Assembly (NCBI RefSeq): GCF_030867095.1
Contig: NC_081824.1
Span: 345,458,203 to 345,522,202 of the forward strand
Direction: 5' to 3'
Length of the DNA stretch: 64,000 bases
Source: Alligator mississippiensis
Lineage: Eukaryota > Chordata > Crocodylia > Alligatoridae
Part shown: piece by piece, positions 23,836-38,200 of the stretch
Position numbering within the stretch: the first letter of the stretch is position 1
How the letters are laid out: each line of letters begins with the position of its first letter
Notes under the pieces: generated by a model
Database searches by the model: none
What the model was told of the DNA's origin: nothing
What the model saw: the letters and a program-made list of their open reading frames with translations, nothing else
Program-made: the position numbers and the translations under genes

Positions 23836-24913
23836 GTTCTATCATGTTCTTGTTATGAGTCCTGGTATCCTATGCAGATGAGGTGCAGGGCAACCTGGTT
23901 TGGCTCCATTTCATGGAGGGCAGGGCCACACTAATCACATGCAGGAGACTGAGAGCAACAGAGAGATTCTGGGAAAACTGTTTGGGGCTCCCTTCAGTGA
24001 TGTTTGCCAGAAACTTAAGGCAGGTTAAAAACCAAGACTTATTGGAAATGGGAAGGAAAGGTGCAGCTTGGCTTTGGGAGTGAAGAGGAAGCCTATGCAG
24101 TGCCTCACAATGACTTGAAAAAGAAAACCAAAATATATTCTATGCAGTGGCTCACCATGACTTGAAAAAGAGTCATGCTGAGGGATATTGAGTGCAATGG
24201 GCACTACCATGTATCGTATTCAGATAGACTGCTCAATCCTTGTGGCTGCCATCAGCCTCTTGGACTTTTTAGCTAAGATCAAAAGTAGCATTTTTGGCAC
24301 AAAGGGAAGGGTATTAAGGCTTACTCTGGCCTTTCTGGTGCAAGCCTGGTATCATAGTACCTCCTGGTCCAATGCTTATTCCTTCCTTGGGGAACAACTC
24401 CCTGTTTTTTTTAAAGGCCACACATTCACGCACCCGCATTCGCACCTGCGCGCAGGCGCTCACGCGCACACCCCCCCCCCACAAGTTCTCATCAGTATAT
24501 TTGTCCCATATGGGCCATGTGTTAGTTATGTTCAGTGTTGGCTGGATTTAATTAATTTTATAGTTGGTTTCCATTACTGAGCACATGCTGCTTTTGGCAG
24601 CAGTTTAATGACAGAAATATATTTAGTGAGGTTTCCTTGTATGCAAATGTAAGATGAGAGACTATTTACTCCATATTGATGGGGGGGTGGGAGGAGAACC
24701 TTGTCTTATATTTGAGTAAAAATGGTACCTTGCTAAGATAGCAAGCCCTAAAGTCAAAAATACCCTTCTATCCAAAGATCAGCAGATGTGATTCAGCTTA
24801 TCACTGTTATCTGTTAAAAGATGTATACTGTTATCTTTGCAGTAGTGATAGGGTTATATTACTGATGTAGTCAAAATGTACTTTAAGAAGACATTCTTTC
24901 TTTCTTCGTTTAG
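23836..24913. other. Upstream flank of the first coding exon
   Basis: No promoter can be supported. A duplicated block (TGCAGTG.CTCAC.ATGACTTGAAAAAGA) lies at 24098-24175, and a CpG/CA-rich run followed by ten C lies at 24420-24481. If the ATG exon is spliced to an upstream exon, this is intron 1. Confidence 0.4.
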
Positions 24914-24987
24914 AAATATGACGTGGATTCCATGCTTGATCTTGCTATCTATTTTCTTCCTCTCTGTTTCCATCACATCAGAATCAT
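24914..24987 (+). CDS. IL1RL1: IL1RL1 exon: start codon and signal peptide
   Basis: The ATG is at 24918. It opens a 23-residue signal peptide with a hydrophobic core (CLILLSIFFLSVSI). The exon ends in phase 1 at the donor GTAAGT (24988). A pyrimidine tract ending in TTTAG lies at 24900-24913, so this exon is itself spliced to an upstream non-coding exon. Only four 5' UTR bases precede the ATG here. Confidence 0.82.
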
Positions 24988-27900
24988 GTAAGTCACATTT
25001 TGGTGGTATGTAATTAAGTCTGCTCTGCAAAACTGTCTTGAATTTTTAAAATAATAATGGTTTTTTCATGTTCATCTAGCCCTCTGTCTTATTTATAACA
25101 TTTTTCATCCTCCTCTGTTTGTTTAGCAAACTTTCTATTTTTCAATTATTTCCTCCTTAGGCCAGACAATTCCCACACTTCCTAATACCCCTGTTGCTGC
25201 TCCTCCAACTTAAAATGGTTGGTGGGGAAGGAGCACTGCTAATCTAACAGAAACCATCATAGAGGGCTTTTCTTTGTAACTCCTTGTTTTCATCTGGCTA
25301 ACTTTTCTTCTTCTTTTTCACTCCCCCCCGCCTTTTTTATTTTTTATTAATTTTTTGTTGTACTTTCTTTGTCAATTTTTCCAGCCTTCTGCCTGACAAT
25401 TCTTTTTCATTTTTCAGTGTGCCCATCATTTGAAGACTTGGTTGTCTATCTTAAATTAGTCACTTCAGCATCTGGGTGCTTATCTGGCACCCAGGCAAGG
25501 TTCTTTGAGTATATGTGATATCTTTTATTAGACCAATTGAGTAGTTGGAAAAAAGTTCTTGGCAAGCTTTTTGGTGCAGTCACCCTTCTTCAGGTAGTTT
25601 CATAGTTTCATAGTTAGTAGGGTTGGAAGGGACCTGAGCAGATCATCAAGTCCAACCCCCTGCCATGGCAGGAAAGAGTACTGGGGTCAAACGACCCCGG
25701 CAAGGTGTTCATCTAGCCTCCTCTTAAAGACCCTCAGGGTAGGAGCCAACACCACTTTTCTTGGAAATTGGTTCCAGATCCTAGCCGCCCTGACGGTGAA
25801 GTAGCGCCTCCTGGTGTTTAGCCTGAATCTACCCTTTGCCAGCTTGTGACCGTTATTTCTAGTCACTCCTGGTAGTGCTCAGGGGAACAGGGACTCCCCC
25901 AATGCCTGCTGGTCCCCTCTGACTAGTTTGTAACAGGCCACTAGATCCCCCCCTCAGCCTTCTCTTGTGGAGGCTGAACAGGTTCAGGTCCCATAACCTC
26001 TCCTCGTAGGGCCTGCCCTGCTGACCCCGATCATGTGAGTGGCCATCCTCTGGACCCTCTCCATGTTGTCCACATCCTTCCTGAAGTGCAGCACCCAGAA
26101 CTGGATGCAGTACTCCAACTGCAGCCTGACCAGTGTCACATAGAGGGGGAGGATCACCTCCTTGGACTTGCTTGAGATGCATCTGTGGATGCATGAAAAG
26201 GTACGGTTGGCCTTCCTGACCGCATCCCCACACTGTCGGCCCATGTTCATTTTGGCATCAATAATGATTCCAAGATCCTTTTCTTCCTCTGCACTGATGA
26301 GAAGGGAGTTCCCCAGCCTGTAGGTGTGCTGCTGGTTCTTCCCCCCCGAGGTGCAGTAACTTGCATTTGTCAGTGTTGAAACCCATCCTGTTCTCATTCA
26401 CCCACCCCTGTAACCTGTCTAGGTCCAATTGCAACCTAATCCTCCCTTCTAATGTGCCCACTTCCCCGCGCATCTTAGTGTCATCTGCAAATTTGAACAG
26501 GGTGGTTTTTACCCCGTATAGGGAGGGAATCTTTTTACCCCCTATAGGTATAGGGAGTCAGGGTGCTTTTTACCCCCTATAGGTATAGGGAGTCTCTGCT
26601 GGTCTGAGACTCCAAAGAATGAGAGAAGCTAAAAGTGTGGCAGGATGTCAGTGAGGCACCCAGACATCTGATAATCCAGTTTCCATTTCTGTGACAACTT
26701 TGTCATCAACATGTGGAACTGAACATTCAAAAACCTGATTCAGTGTGGTTTTTTCCCTCTTCCAAATTTCCCCTCTCTGGTCTCATTTTTCTGTTTGTTT
26801 TCCTTAACTACCCACCATGCCCCTCTCTTAATTTCTCTTCTGTTTGCCTTCATTGCTTCTCTTTATTGACCAGTTTCTTTTTTCACCTCTCCTACCCTTC
26901 TGGCTTACTTATTCTCTTTCTTCTCAAGAACCTCAAAGAGACTTTCCTCTCTTTTGGGGATTTGTTCCGGGTGTTTTGTGTGTGCATCTACACAAGACAT
27001 TTACTGAAAAGTTGACTAATTAGCTCTGCAGTAAATGTGCATCTACACATGCGGCCCTATTAGGCTGGAGTAAATTAATCAACTCCGCAGCAGGACAGTA
27101 CTTGTATTTACATATTTAAATACAAACCCTATTCTGCTGTGGAGTTCTTTACTCCACAGCAGCGCATATGTAAACCCTGCCCCAGCTGGCTGGCGCACAA
27201 GGATGCTTCAGTATGGGGGCTACTTGCTGGCTTGCCCTGCCCTGAGCACCCTAATGCCCCAGCCAGCCCTTCCACAGCACACTGAGCTGGGGGAGCAGCT
27301 CTGAGCTGGCAAGCTGATCCTCAGGGCCCCTGCTAGCTAGGGCTGCTCCAACCTGGCTCAACATGCTGCAATCCCAGGTGCATGTTCAAATGGCGTGCCT
27401 GGGAGCAATAAACTTTGGAGAAACAAGCTCCAATGTTTATTGCTTCACTTTAATTTCACATGTAGATGCACTCTGTGTATACTTTTTTGTGTTTTCCTAC
27501 AGAGCCTCTTGCCTATGTGGTAATTAAGGGCATCCAGCTAATAGCAATATAACAAAGTACAATCTCAAACATATTTAAAACACTTCAGCCACCATATGCA
27601 TAACAAACAGCTGTGCTGAAATAATAGTCCTAGTAATATGGTAATAAACCTGATGTTCAGTTGTGCCTGTAATACAATTAAAGAAAATGTTAATATATAG
27701 CAAGAAAGACACTACAAACTGGAGTTTTAATAAGTGTAACCAGAAAACAAAAATTGTTTCACAAAAAAATTGGGGTTTTGTCTGTGGATTTTGTTCTGCA
27801 CCAGGATGAACCCAAGACTTTTTAAATTTTCCATGACAAATGAGGGAGAGTAAGCTCTGACTGATTTTTCTGTGCAGTTTGGTTCAGCAAATCAGTGTGG

Positions 27901-29238
27901 AAAATGATTTTGTAAAAAAATTCCAGCTTTATTTTTTGTACTATAGCATTCTGAAAATACTTGTTTCCAGACTTACTTTGCACAATAATTATTAGCTCTA
28001 TGAATGTGTCACTTCTAGATATGCAATATTTAGAAGGAAATAAGAACTATGTTGGTGCTGATTTCATCCCTCTATTTGTTTCTGAAAGTCTACTGGGTTA
28101 CATAAATATGAGAGCTTCACTCAGTTCCCTTGTGTGTATGGTCTATTAAAACCACAGAATATTTACTTGGACTCCATTATATGCTATTATCATTTTAGTA
28201 TAATACAAATCCAACGTAAACTAGTTCACAGCAAACATACTGCACTCATATAGCAAATACACTCTGAACTTGAAGTACAGAGTTTACACAATGGGTATCC
28301 TGTATATTTGTAAAGTAATAAAACTGTCTTACCATTTTGGATTTTGACTAATAATGGTTTTGACTACTAATGGTTTGTTTGCACATAAAAACTGCAACTA
28401 TTGAAAAAATTAAAAGCTCATCTTGTGAAATCAAAGCAGTGTTCTGTGTGCTGATTCACTTAAAATCAAGTTGAATGTCAATTTAGTTTGAACTTGATGC
28501 AGCTAACATAGCCGAGGTTTAAAATGATGTAAAAGTAGCTGCAAATCAAGTTGCACCACTTTAACCAAATTGGGTCAAAACTTTACCGATAATTAAACCA
28601 GCATAGTTCTTGTATAAAACTGGCTTGACTTGTATAACAACACACATGTACTATCAGTGGTCAGTCTTTCTCTTCTGAAATGTTATTGCAGTTTCCTACT
28701 GAATATATAAAATGTTGAATGCTTACAGTTTGAAATTCTGGCCTCAGTCAAGTCCATGTGAAATCTCCCATTGATTTCAATGAGGTCAAGATTTCACCTC
28801 TAGACTTACTAGGTATTTTTAATTTAACTGACACTGAAAACTTTTTTTCCTTGTGCAGTTGATGCAATGGAAGGTGAGGCTTTTGTTGTAAAATGCCCTA
28901 AACGAAACAGTCTGACATTTAAATGGTATCACATGGAAGGCAACAAGACCATTCCTGCAGACGAAGGAGCACGGATACATTCCTCTGGGAGATTTCTTTG
29001 GTTTCTGCCAACAGCAAAAGAGGACTCTGGATATTATACCTGTGTCACGCAGTAGTAAGTGGAACAGTGAAAATGCAGTTTTTAAGGCTGTGTTTTAATG
29101 AGGGATTTGAACTACCTATCTCTAATGTTGGCATGCACCAAGTACCTGCAACTTTTATACTCCAGTCCCTATTTTTGTCATGATTTTTTTTTAACATTTT
29201 TATCTGTATTTTATGTCTTTCAGTATACTCTTCTATGT

Positions 29239-29273
<35 letters not shown>

Positions 29274-32200
29274 CAACTAGAAATGTAGGTTATTTCTGGA
29301 TATGCGTAGAAATGTTCCAACATGTTCTGTCATTTCCATGGTTTTTTCAGTTCTAATAATCTTACAACACATTCCAGAGTAAGTGTGATGGTGTACCCAT
29401 ACGAACGAGACATTTGTTTTCCAAGTCAAATACGTTATCCAAAAGACACTGGAACTTTTATTTCTGGTAGAGTTGTTTGTCCTACAATAGACAATTATGA
29501 GAATGCAACTCTTGTCCACTGGTATAAGGTAAATATGAACACGCTAAGTGCCAATGAAAATTAGATTAGATGATTATGTCTTATTATAGATGGCTAAATA
29601 AAGAAAGTGTCTTATTTTCCAGGATTGCAAACTTCTCCAAGGAAAAAAGTATTTCTCATGGAACAAATATCTTTATATTAAGGCTCCAGTAAAAACTGAT
29701 GAAGGATATTATACTTGCCAATTTACCTACACATACAGTGGAAATGAGTATAACGTGTCAGCAACAAGACTCTTTGTAGTTAAAAGTAAGGTAGCCATAT
29801 TGCATCTTAAATAAAATAAGGGATTATTACTTGCCTTGCTAGATCAAAGTGAATTTTATTAATCAATTATTTAATAAAAGGTTGCCCAATATTTTGTTGC
29901 ATCTTGATAATAAATCTTATAATTAGCTTCTTGAATATAAATTTTGTGCATGGAAAAAATCCACAAAAATGCATGATTGGGCTATATTTCTTAATGGTCT
30001 TCTAGGGATACCTTATTCTTGACCACATTACAGCTATCAGCAACAGCTTCTAATGATATTGGCAGCTGGATGTGGTGATAACAGGGGTCCTGGTTTTCTC
30101 TGTTTAAAAATTGCAAATTCTCTGATAAGAATATCACAAATTCTCTGATTAAGCCTTCCAAATCTGTGATTAAAATGAAAAGCCTCTCTATACATAGGTA
30201 TCAGTTGAACACAACATTTTAGTGCTATATTTACAGTTTTTAAGCAATTTGAAAACTTATAAATGCCTCAATCACTATAATAAAAAACATTCTAAATACC
30301 TATGTATTTTGGCATTTGGTTTTGTTTTTTTAATCATGGAAAATCAGAGGTCCTGCTGCCCCCCTCATTCACTGGGATGTGGGTCCAGCTGTGGTTGCCC
30401 CCCCTCCCAACTGATCTGTGGTACTGAACAGCCCTGATATGATGTTGCCCCTCACGCCCAAGCCACCGCCCCCCGCTCCCCCCAGCCCTGCTGATTTGAA
30501 CCTGAACTGGAACTGAATCACCACTTGCCCTGTCCTACAGAACCACAATGGGAACCAAGCCACAAAAATGACTAGGGTCACCAGTTAAACTCATGTCACA
30601 GGTTAGACCAGGGTTACTAGTTAAATGGGGGTCACCATTTACCCCAGCAGTCAGATTGAGGTGACTAGTTCAGTCTTCATTAAAACTGCCTGTAACAATT
30701 TTTTAAAGCTATAAAAATCACTGGCGCACATGAAAACATGCATAGGTAAAATGACATGCTCACTGCTGCCACAAAGACACGCCTCACTGCTCTATCACGA
30801 ATCCTGGGATTTTCTCTGAATTTGCAATTTCTATCGCACTTTTTTTTCCTCTTTCGCTCCTTTAGTTTATGTGATTAACAGAGATGGAATTAAATGTAGG
30901 TAAACAGCTGTAAATAAATACTACTGCTTTCTTAGTGGACTCATATTTATTCTTACAACCATTTAAGATCAACTAGTTCCAAATGCCCATTTCCAAAGCT
31001 TTCTTAACACTTTTTGCAGTTGTAGCATGTAGGAGGTGGAGAGGCAGGGGAGCAGGTAGGCTCCTAGCATCTGAGGAGCAATGGGAGGTTTGGAGCATGC
31101 CTGTAGGAGCTGTGAAGGGGGTTAAAGGCTTGGGGCAGGCTTCCTGGCTGGGAAGGAGTAGGCTGTGAAGAAGTCCCTAGGCAGTCCCTCTGGATGGGCA
31201 AGCTGGGGCCACAGCTAAGACCACTCTGTACACCCAAAGGAATTATGCACAGAAAAAATTCAAAATTATGTGCAGGAAAACTCAAAATTATGCTAAATTA
31301 ATTTTTTTTGTACAAATTAAACTAAATATAACACTATTTGAACCTTCTTTAGAAATATATGCAGGTACTTTGTATGGTTGGGGTGTGTGTGGGTTGTGTG
31401 TGTGGGGATTTGTGAAGGTGTGGGGGTGTGGGTGGTGGGAGGGGTTATGGATGGGTGTGGGGCTTGTGGAGGGTTTGTGAAAGGGTGTGAGGGGGTATGG
31501 GTGTGTGTAGGGGGGTTTGTGGGTCGGTGTGGGGTTTGTGATGCACAGCCCCCACTGCTGGCAGCTTAGAAGCAGAGAAATTATGCTGGTTATAGGCACC
31601 TGGGGCTTTTTTAGATCCAAATGGTAGGCCTAGTGTGACTGTAGCCTCTATTGGGGGAGCAAAGTTGAATTGCTTTTCCTAGGGTAGGAAAATACCTTCC
31701 TAATTCCCATTTAGGTACCTCCAAGACCATACTGGCACATGCCCTTTGAAATCTGTGGTCTTTGGAGAATGTGGCTGTCATCAGTGAGACAGGTATGGAA
31801 TCGGTTGTGCAGTCTTCACTGGTAACTCATCAATAAGTTTCAGTATTATCATTGTGGTTAAGGGTAGAACTGACCAGAAGACAAATACAGTTTGCAGAAG
31901 CTTTCAAGACTTTAAAATTTTGGTTTTGCTGTGCACTGAGATGAAAACCCAAATGTCAGCATGTTTATTTGAGAAAAATAGAATTGTGATTGTTTTCAAC
32001 TTGAACTCTGAGCTGTTTGGTTTGGCAAGGGCTCAGTATAGCTGGTGATCACCAGTGGTGTGGGAGATAGGTTCTAGTCCTGCCTCTGCTGAATAAAGGA
32101 TAAAGTTTTTCCTACCAGATCCCTCTGAATTAGGTCAACCTGAGACCTGAACCTGGATCTTTCACATCCCAGGATTTATAGAGTATGGGAGTACTAGACC

Positions 32201-35200
32201 TCTTTTTGCTGGGAAACTATTTGGGGGTGAGATAATTGTTCATTAAAACTTTCAGCTTGGACAAAATGTATTTCATTGGCTGAAAATGTTCCAGCCAGGT
32301 CTAATCAAGGATAGTGAATACGTCACCCTTCCCTCTTTGCCACAGACTTCTCCACAGTCAAAGTAGTTTATGTCTCATATGAGCCAGACTGTTATATTTG
32401 ACTTCTCATGAAACTGAATGCAAAGAGATGGCTGTTGCAACATAATTTGTAGAGGACAGGGTTGGGGCTCTTTTTTTGCTACCTGGGTTCAAACATTGTC
32501 AAGTGTACAGAATGCAGTCAGAGACCTATAATATTACTACCTCTCTCGTTGCTCCCATCTCCTTCATTCCAGCTGCTGAAAAAAGAAAAGTCAGGGTTAG
32601 GGGAAAGAATTGATAACCCTGATATTTGGGGAGAAAAGAATGAAAGTTGTACTGCAGAGCCATTAGACAGATGAGATTTGGGGGCTGAGGCATTTTGAGA
32701 TGTTCTGGGGAATGGGAGGGCAAGGGAAAAAGTTCCGAGGGGAGACTGTGGAGAGGGGCTGGAACATGGTAGAAAGAAAGAAAAATGTTAGAATTTAAAA
32801 CAAACACAAAGACTTGGGGCACTTTTACACGTGGTTTGAGGGTGGGGAGGGTGGCACTTTAGATTGGCTCTGACAGCCACTCTAATTAAAATGCTGCAGT
32901 GTCTCATGCATCAGTGTCTCCAAGCTTATGTAGCCCAGGTAACTTGGGTATATACTCCCCTTCTCCGATTGAAGGGGATTGTTAGCTGGCAGGTGTGCTG
33001 TGGGGGTGGGGACGGGAGACTGCAGACCGCTCAGTTTCCCTCCGTCCCTATAGAACCAGGCCAGGACAGTCAGGGGACTTAACTATATAAACATTTATTT
33101 ACATTAATGTATCACAAGGGAAAGGAACATGGATATAAACATATGTACAATATATATATATAAGATATCTAAACCAGTAACATAAATAATACGTTCTGGG
33201 TAAATGACATAAAACCTTATACCACTGCTCCAGATACAGGTTGAGTCACAGGTAAATATCTGATCTGAAACAGATAAGCCCCAAAGATAAGTTCAATCCC
33301 GAGGGGAAACCCCAGTGCTCTTGGGCTTTTCCCAAGCCCTACAAAGAAGCTGGTAACTTTAGGGGGGCCCTCTCAGTGGGACCTCCCCTTTCAGGAGCCC
33401 TTAACTAACCGAGGGGGGACTCCCCTCCCCTGTGGGAATCCTCTTTCCCTGCAACTCATGGCTCCCAGGCCTGGAGGGTGGTCCTTGTCCTCTGTGCCAG
33501 ACTGCTCTCTCACCTGCAGTGGGCTTCGGGGGGGGGGGGGGAGGGGGTCGCTGTCCCCTGGAACAGGGCTCCACTATGCAGGGCTTCTGGGACCTCTGGC
33601 TGGGCCCTGTCTGCTGGCTCAGTAGCCCCATCACCATCTGGCTCTCTGGACTCAACCTTTTGTTATGGGTTGGAGGCCTGGGCTGCCTCATGCAGCACCA
33701 GGCTCGGTCCGCTCCTGGACCCTCCATGCAGTGCCTCCCGCACCGAGCTCCCAGCCTTGTTTTGGGGGTTGAGGACCTGAGCCGCCCAAGCGCTCCAGAG
33801 GTCCTACTCCATGCACTGTCCTGTGCACTGTCTCTCTGGCCACACACCAGAGGTTGCAGACATGAACTGCCTCATGCAGCTCCCAGGGTCTGGACGCCAT
33901 GTGTTATGCTGCACACTGAGAGCCTAGTTGCTGGAGCCGTCTGCTGTTCCCTGCTGATGGAAGTCTTCAGGGGTGTTTCTGGGCTACTGCTTCACCCTGC
34001 TGAGCAGCTCTTCTAAGCCCCACTCTTCTCTCTTCTCACTCCGGGATGTGTTCTCCTCATGCTGGGCACGCAGCTCCTTTTATACGCTCCAGGGCTCTGC
34101 CCCTGAAGTCTTCCAGACCTGAGTGTTGCAGTCTTCAATCAGGTCCATGGGGGGAACTCCTCTCCCCCTCCCCTCAGGAAAGGGGCGTGACTGAACTCCT
34201 CTTGCTGCCTCCTGATTGGGGGCTGAACTCCACCAATCAAAACAGCAAGATTTCATGCCTGGCACTCAACCCAAGCTCCAAAAGGCAAGCCTGCTACACT
34301 TAGAAACAGTGGTGGGGGCGCTTGAACTAAAGCTTGTTCAATGAGCTTTAGTTCAAGTGCCGCCACTGCCATTCTGAAGAGCGTGCATGCTGATACATGA
34401 GATGTGGGAGGCTGCCGGACCACAGGAATTACCATGCTCCAGCAGATTGATGAATTGAGTCTGCTCTGATGAGCTGTAATTACAGTGCATTGGAGCAGCC
34501 TCCACAATCATGTACAGGCACCCCTGGATGTCTAATTCAGGGATAAGTAGCTCTATACAGATATTATTGCACATCTGAACATTTAGGCCTATAAATCTGT
34601 AAGCATCAAATGCTGAAGGATTCCCATTCTTTTTAAAACATTAAATTAAGTTAAAGAATAACATAACTGTCTGAGAAAGCATGCTAGTGTATTAATATAA
34701 TTGTTTCTTTTTACTAACTGAGTGGGAGGAGGGGGGTTGACAGAAGTGCCATAAATTAGCTGTGCGCCATCTCCAGGTGCCACTCCAATACTCTTCCCCT
34801 GCTCTGCTCTGCTCTCTGCTCCCTGCCCTATCTGCCACTGTGCTGCCTGTTTTGTGGCATGCATGCCATAGGTACGGCAACCCCTCAGCTGAAACAACAT
34901 CCTTTGTGGGGGAAAAAAATCCTTTCTTTTCTCCCCCTGTTAAAAAAGTAAACAATTAAAAAAACCCAACAATGAATACTTGTCATACAAAGTCTCATAT
35001 TTCCAAAATAATATTTTGTCATAGCTGGAAAATCAGTTAATTCTAATAAATGGCAAATCTACCTCAGGATAGCTTGATTGTAGGCTTCTAAAGCAGTGGT
35101 AGTAGTAGCTCGTATTGTAAATCACATTTTGACAATATACTAATCCTTGTTTTCCTTTCTCTCTCCCCCCCTTAATTTATAAGACATCTCTGAACCTAAA

Positions 35201-38200
35201 TCTCCTCAAATTATATTGCCAAAAGATAATGATGTAATAGAAGTAGTGCTCGGTAAGTACATGCAATCTTCATAATAATTTTTAAATGATTTTCTGTACT
35301 TGGTTGGATAGCTTAAGAACTGATAACAGGATTAGTAAGTAATAGCATTTTTCACTAGGTTGTTTTCACTAGAATTTTTATTAGCTTGAGTTTGATCAAA
35401 AGGTTAGATGTCTTTTGCCTGTTTCGGCATTAATATCAGCCAGCTACCAGTTTTAGGTGTAGACGAATGATGAATTAGCACATTATGGTTTTGTACACCA
35501 GTGTAAATTACACCAGTGTTTGGACTGGGGAAAAAAACAGCTTTCCAGAGGTAGATATTACACCACTTTATCATGAAATGATACGGGACTAAGCAATAGC
35601 CTGACTGAACTGAACAAACTTTACCTGTGTCTGAAAATAGCTACAGCTGTGGATATGCAATCTCTGATTGACGGTAACATTTTACACTGGGAAATACTGC
35701 ATTTTCTTGCATACAACATGCCCCAAATAAGATGGGCACCTTGTTCTTGGAAGACAGAGCACACATCTGCACATGTGCCTGGACTGTAGCACATTAAGCC
35801 AGGTCACAGCAACCATAGCTGGCAAGGGGGCCGAGGGGTCAGTCTGCATGCCTGGGGCTTCTCTGACCTGGCTCAATGTACTGCAGAGGGGCTGTCTGGG
35901 GCATGAGGGTGCTTCATCATGGGGCTAGCCAGCCTTGGCACTGAAGCAACCTTGTGCCCCATCCAGCCAGGGCAGCATCTACATGTGCGCTGTTATGGAG
36001 TAAAAAACTCCTCATCGAGATAGTACTTTTATTTACAAGTACTTGTATTTACAAGTACTACTCTGGTGTAGAGTTTATTAGTTCTGTGAGCCCTAATAGG
36101 GACGCGTGTGTATATACTGACACATTTACTGTGCAGTTATTTAGTCAACTGCACAGTAAACATCTTGGGTAGTGTGCCAAGAATGAACTAAAAATATCTT
36201 TGCTTGAAAATGCTGGCAAGTTAACTACGTAGCAGCTTCTGTAGCTCACCTGGGGAAAGACAAAGTGTCCATAGCCAGCAGCTAGTGAGCCTCACATGTA
36301 GCACTGCAGCATTACTTTCTCTTAGCCTCTTGTCCCAGAGGCATTACCTATTATTATATTTCCACCCTTATAATGCACATGCCAATATCCAGGAGCTTAA
36401 TTAGGGAAAAATAAAGGTGCATAGTGCATGTGAAAAAATACAGTTGTTACTCCTGACTTCCTGAGGGGTAACCTTTACCTTGGAATAGAGTGACTTACAC
36501 CTATGTGGAGATGAACATCATATATGCATTTTACATTTATAGCAGGGTAAATGTGTTGTGTGCATAACTTCAGGCAGGTGTGAGATGACCATGTAAACAA
36601 AGTTCTCTTCTCGTAGTTAAGGGTGTTCCTTCCTGATCATCATTTGGCACACTGGACACAGTGGACACATCTATACGTACATTAAAGTGCTTTTTCTAAT
36701 GCCCATTAAATTTAGTACTTCCAATGTGAGGGCACTTTTACAAGCGCTCTGGGGGTGGAGTCGGGAGCAGGGCAGTGCTTTAATTAGAGCGCCTCCAAGA
36801 GCTGCTCTAATTAAAGTGCTGGTGTATCTCCTTTATCAGTGTTCCTGCACTTAAAAATGGCAATGGGGGCGCCTGAACTAAAGCTCATTTGAGCTTTAGT
36901 TCAAGTGTTTCTGCTGCCATTTTTAAGCACAGGGACACTGATACACAAGATGCAGGAGGTTGCCAGAGCACGGCAATTACCATGCTCCAACAGACTCGAT
37001 TAATCGAGTCTGCTCCAACCCACTGCAATTCCAGGACAATAGAGCAGCCTCTGCACCTGTATATAGGTGCCCTGAGGTACTAAAGAAATGTGTGTTAGGC
37101 TGCCTTAATGTGTAGTAGCGAATGCACATGGTTTTTAAGTGGTACTTAATGTGCAATAGCCTATTTTACTGGACATTTGTCTAATTGTATGTTTTTTTAC
37201 GTGACGTTTTAATGCACAGTAAAATAGGCTACTGTACATTAAAGCATATGTGTAGACACGCCTAGTGTGGGCACAGATTGAAATTTTCATACAGCCAGAT
37301 CTGAGCAAACAGATTTTACTGTCCGGGACACTCAATTTAACACATTTAAATTGCACTGGTTGCAGTGGGCAGTGTCCAGTGTTCTCTGCTCAGTGTCCCT
37401 AGCTTGCTTATCTGTATTAAACTTGTAATTTGCATTCCTGGTTTTGGTTTTTAACTGTTCTTTATTTATTCCACAGAATTAGTTGATCTTTAATCTCCCT
37501 CAAATGAGAGAGGCAGTACTTTGTTTCTAGCTGGGTTCCACCCTGGTTTATGGGATATCAAATAGGCTAGTACCTTTTCAAAACTCTAAATTTACTTACA
37601 GAAACTTAACATCCCACATTTTTTACTCTAATAAATATATTGTTCCCTGATTGCTGAGGTGCTGGAATTCTCCTTTTTCTTATCTGCATGAGATTCGTAA
37701 CCTTAATTTTGTGTATAGGCACAGATTTGCATGGCAGTAATGAAACTGGTTTTAATTTATGCCTTTATTATTTTGGTGCCAGATACAACGACTCATTTTT
37801 GAGAATAAATATTTCCTATTTCACTTTTGCTTGGGCTGATTTCTTGAGCAAAATCAAATCAGTATAGTCTTCTTCCAAAATAAGTATCTATGCACAAACT
37901 TGCCTGAAATAGCAAAGGTGCTTTGAATTAAAACTGATGTTTTAATGCAAGTTTTTGTGTAAATGAGTCTTTGTTCTTAAGTTTTCTTAAAAGTAGACTA
38001 ATCTGTTTGATTCCTATATATTATCAACCTGCATTATCTTCATGCTCATGTACAGTTTTTCTATAATCTGTTTCAGATGACCACAGATAGCCACAGGAGT
38101 CTACATATGTATTTTCCTTGTAACTTGGAAATTCTTTTCACTCTTTTCTGTTTCCAATTCTGTTTCTTATATGCATACAGTTTTTAGAGTTAAGATTGTG

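Noticed and set aside
24420-24481. CpG/CA-rich tract as an IL1RL1 promoter
   Set aside because: Too short for a CpG island, and the ATG exon shows a splice acceptor, so transcription starts further upstream.
29041-29060. Premature stop (TAG) in the Ig1 exon
   Set aside because: The donor GTAAGT overlaps it; proper splicing joins TA with T of the next exon to give tyrosine.
33432-34016. 194-codon plus-strand open frame
   Set aside because: Inside the solo LTR 32929-34298, against the likely transcription direction, with a poly-G run and no motif.
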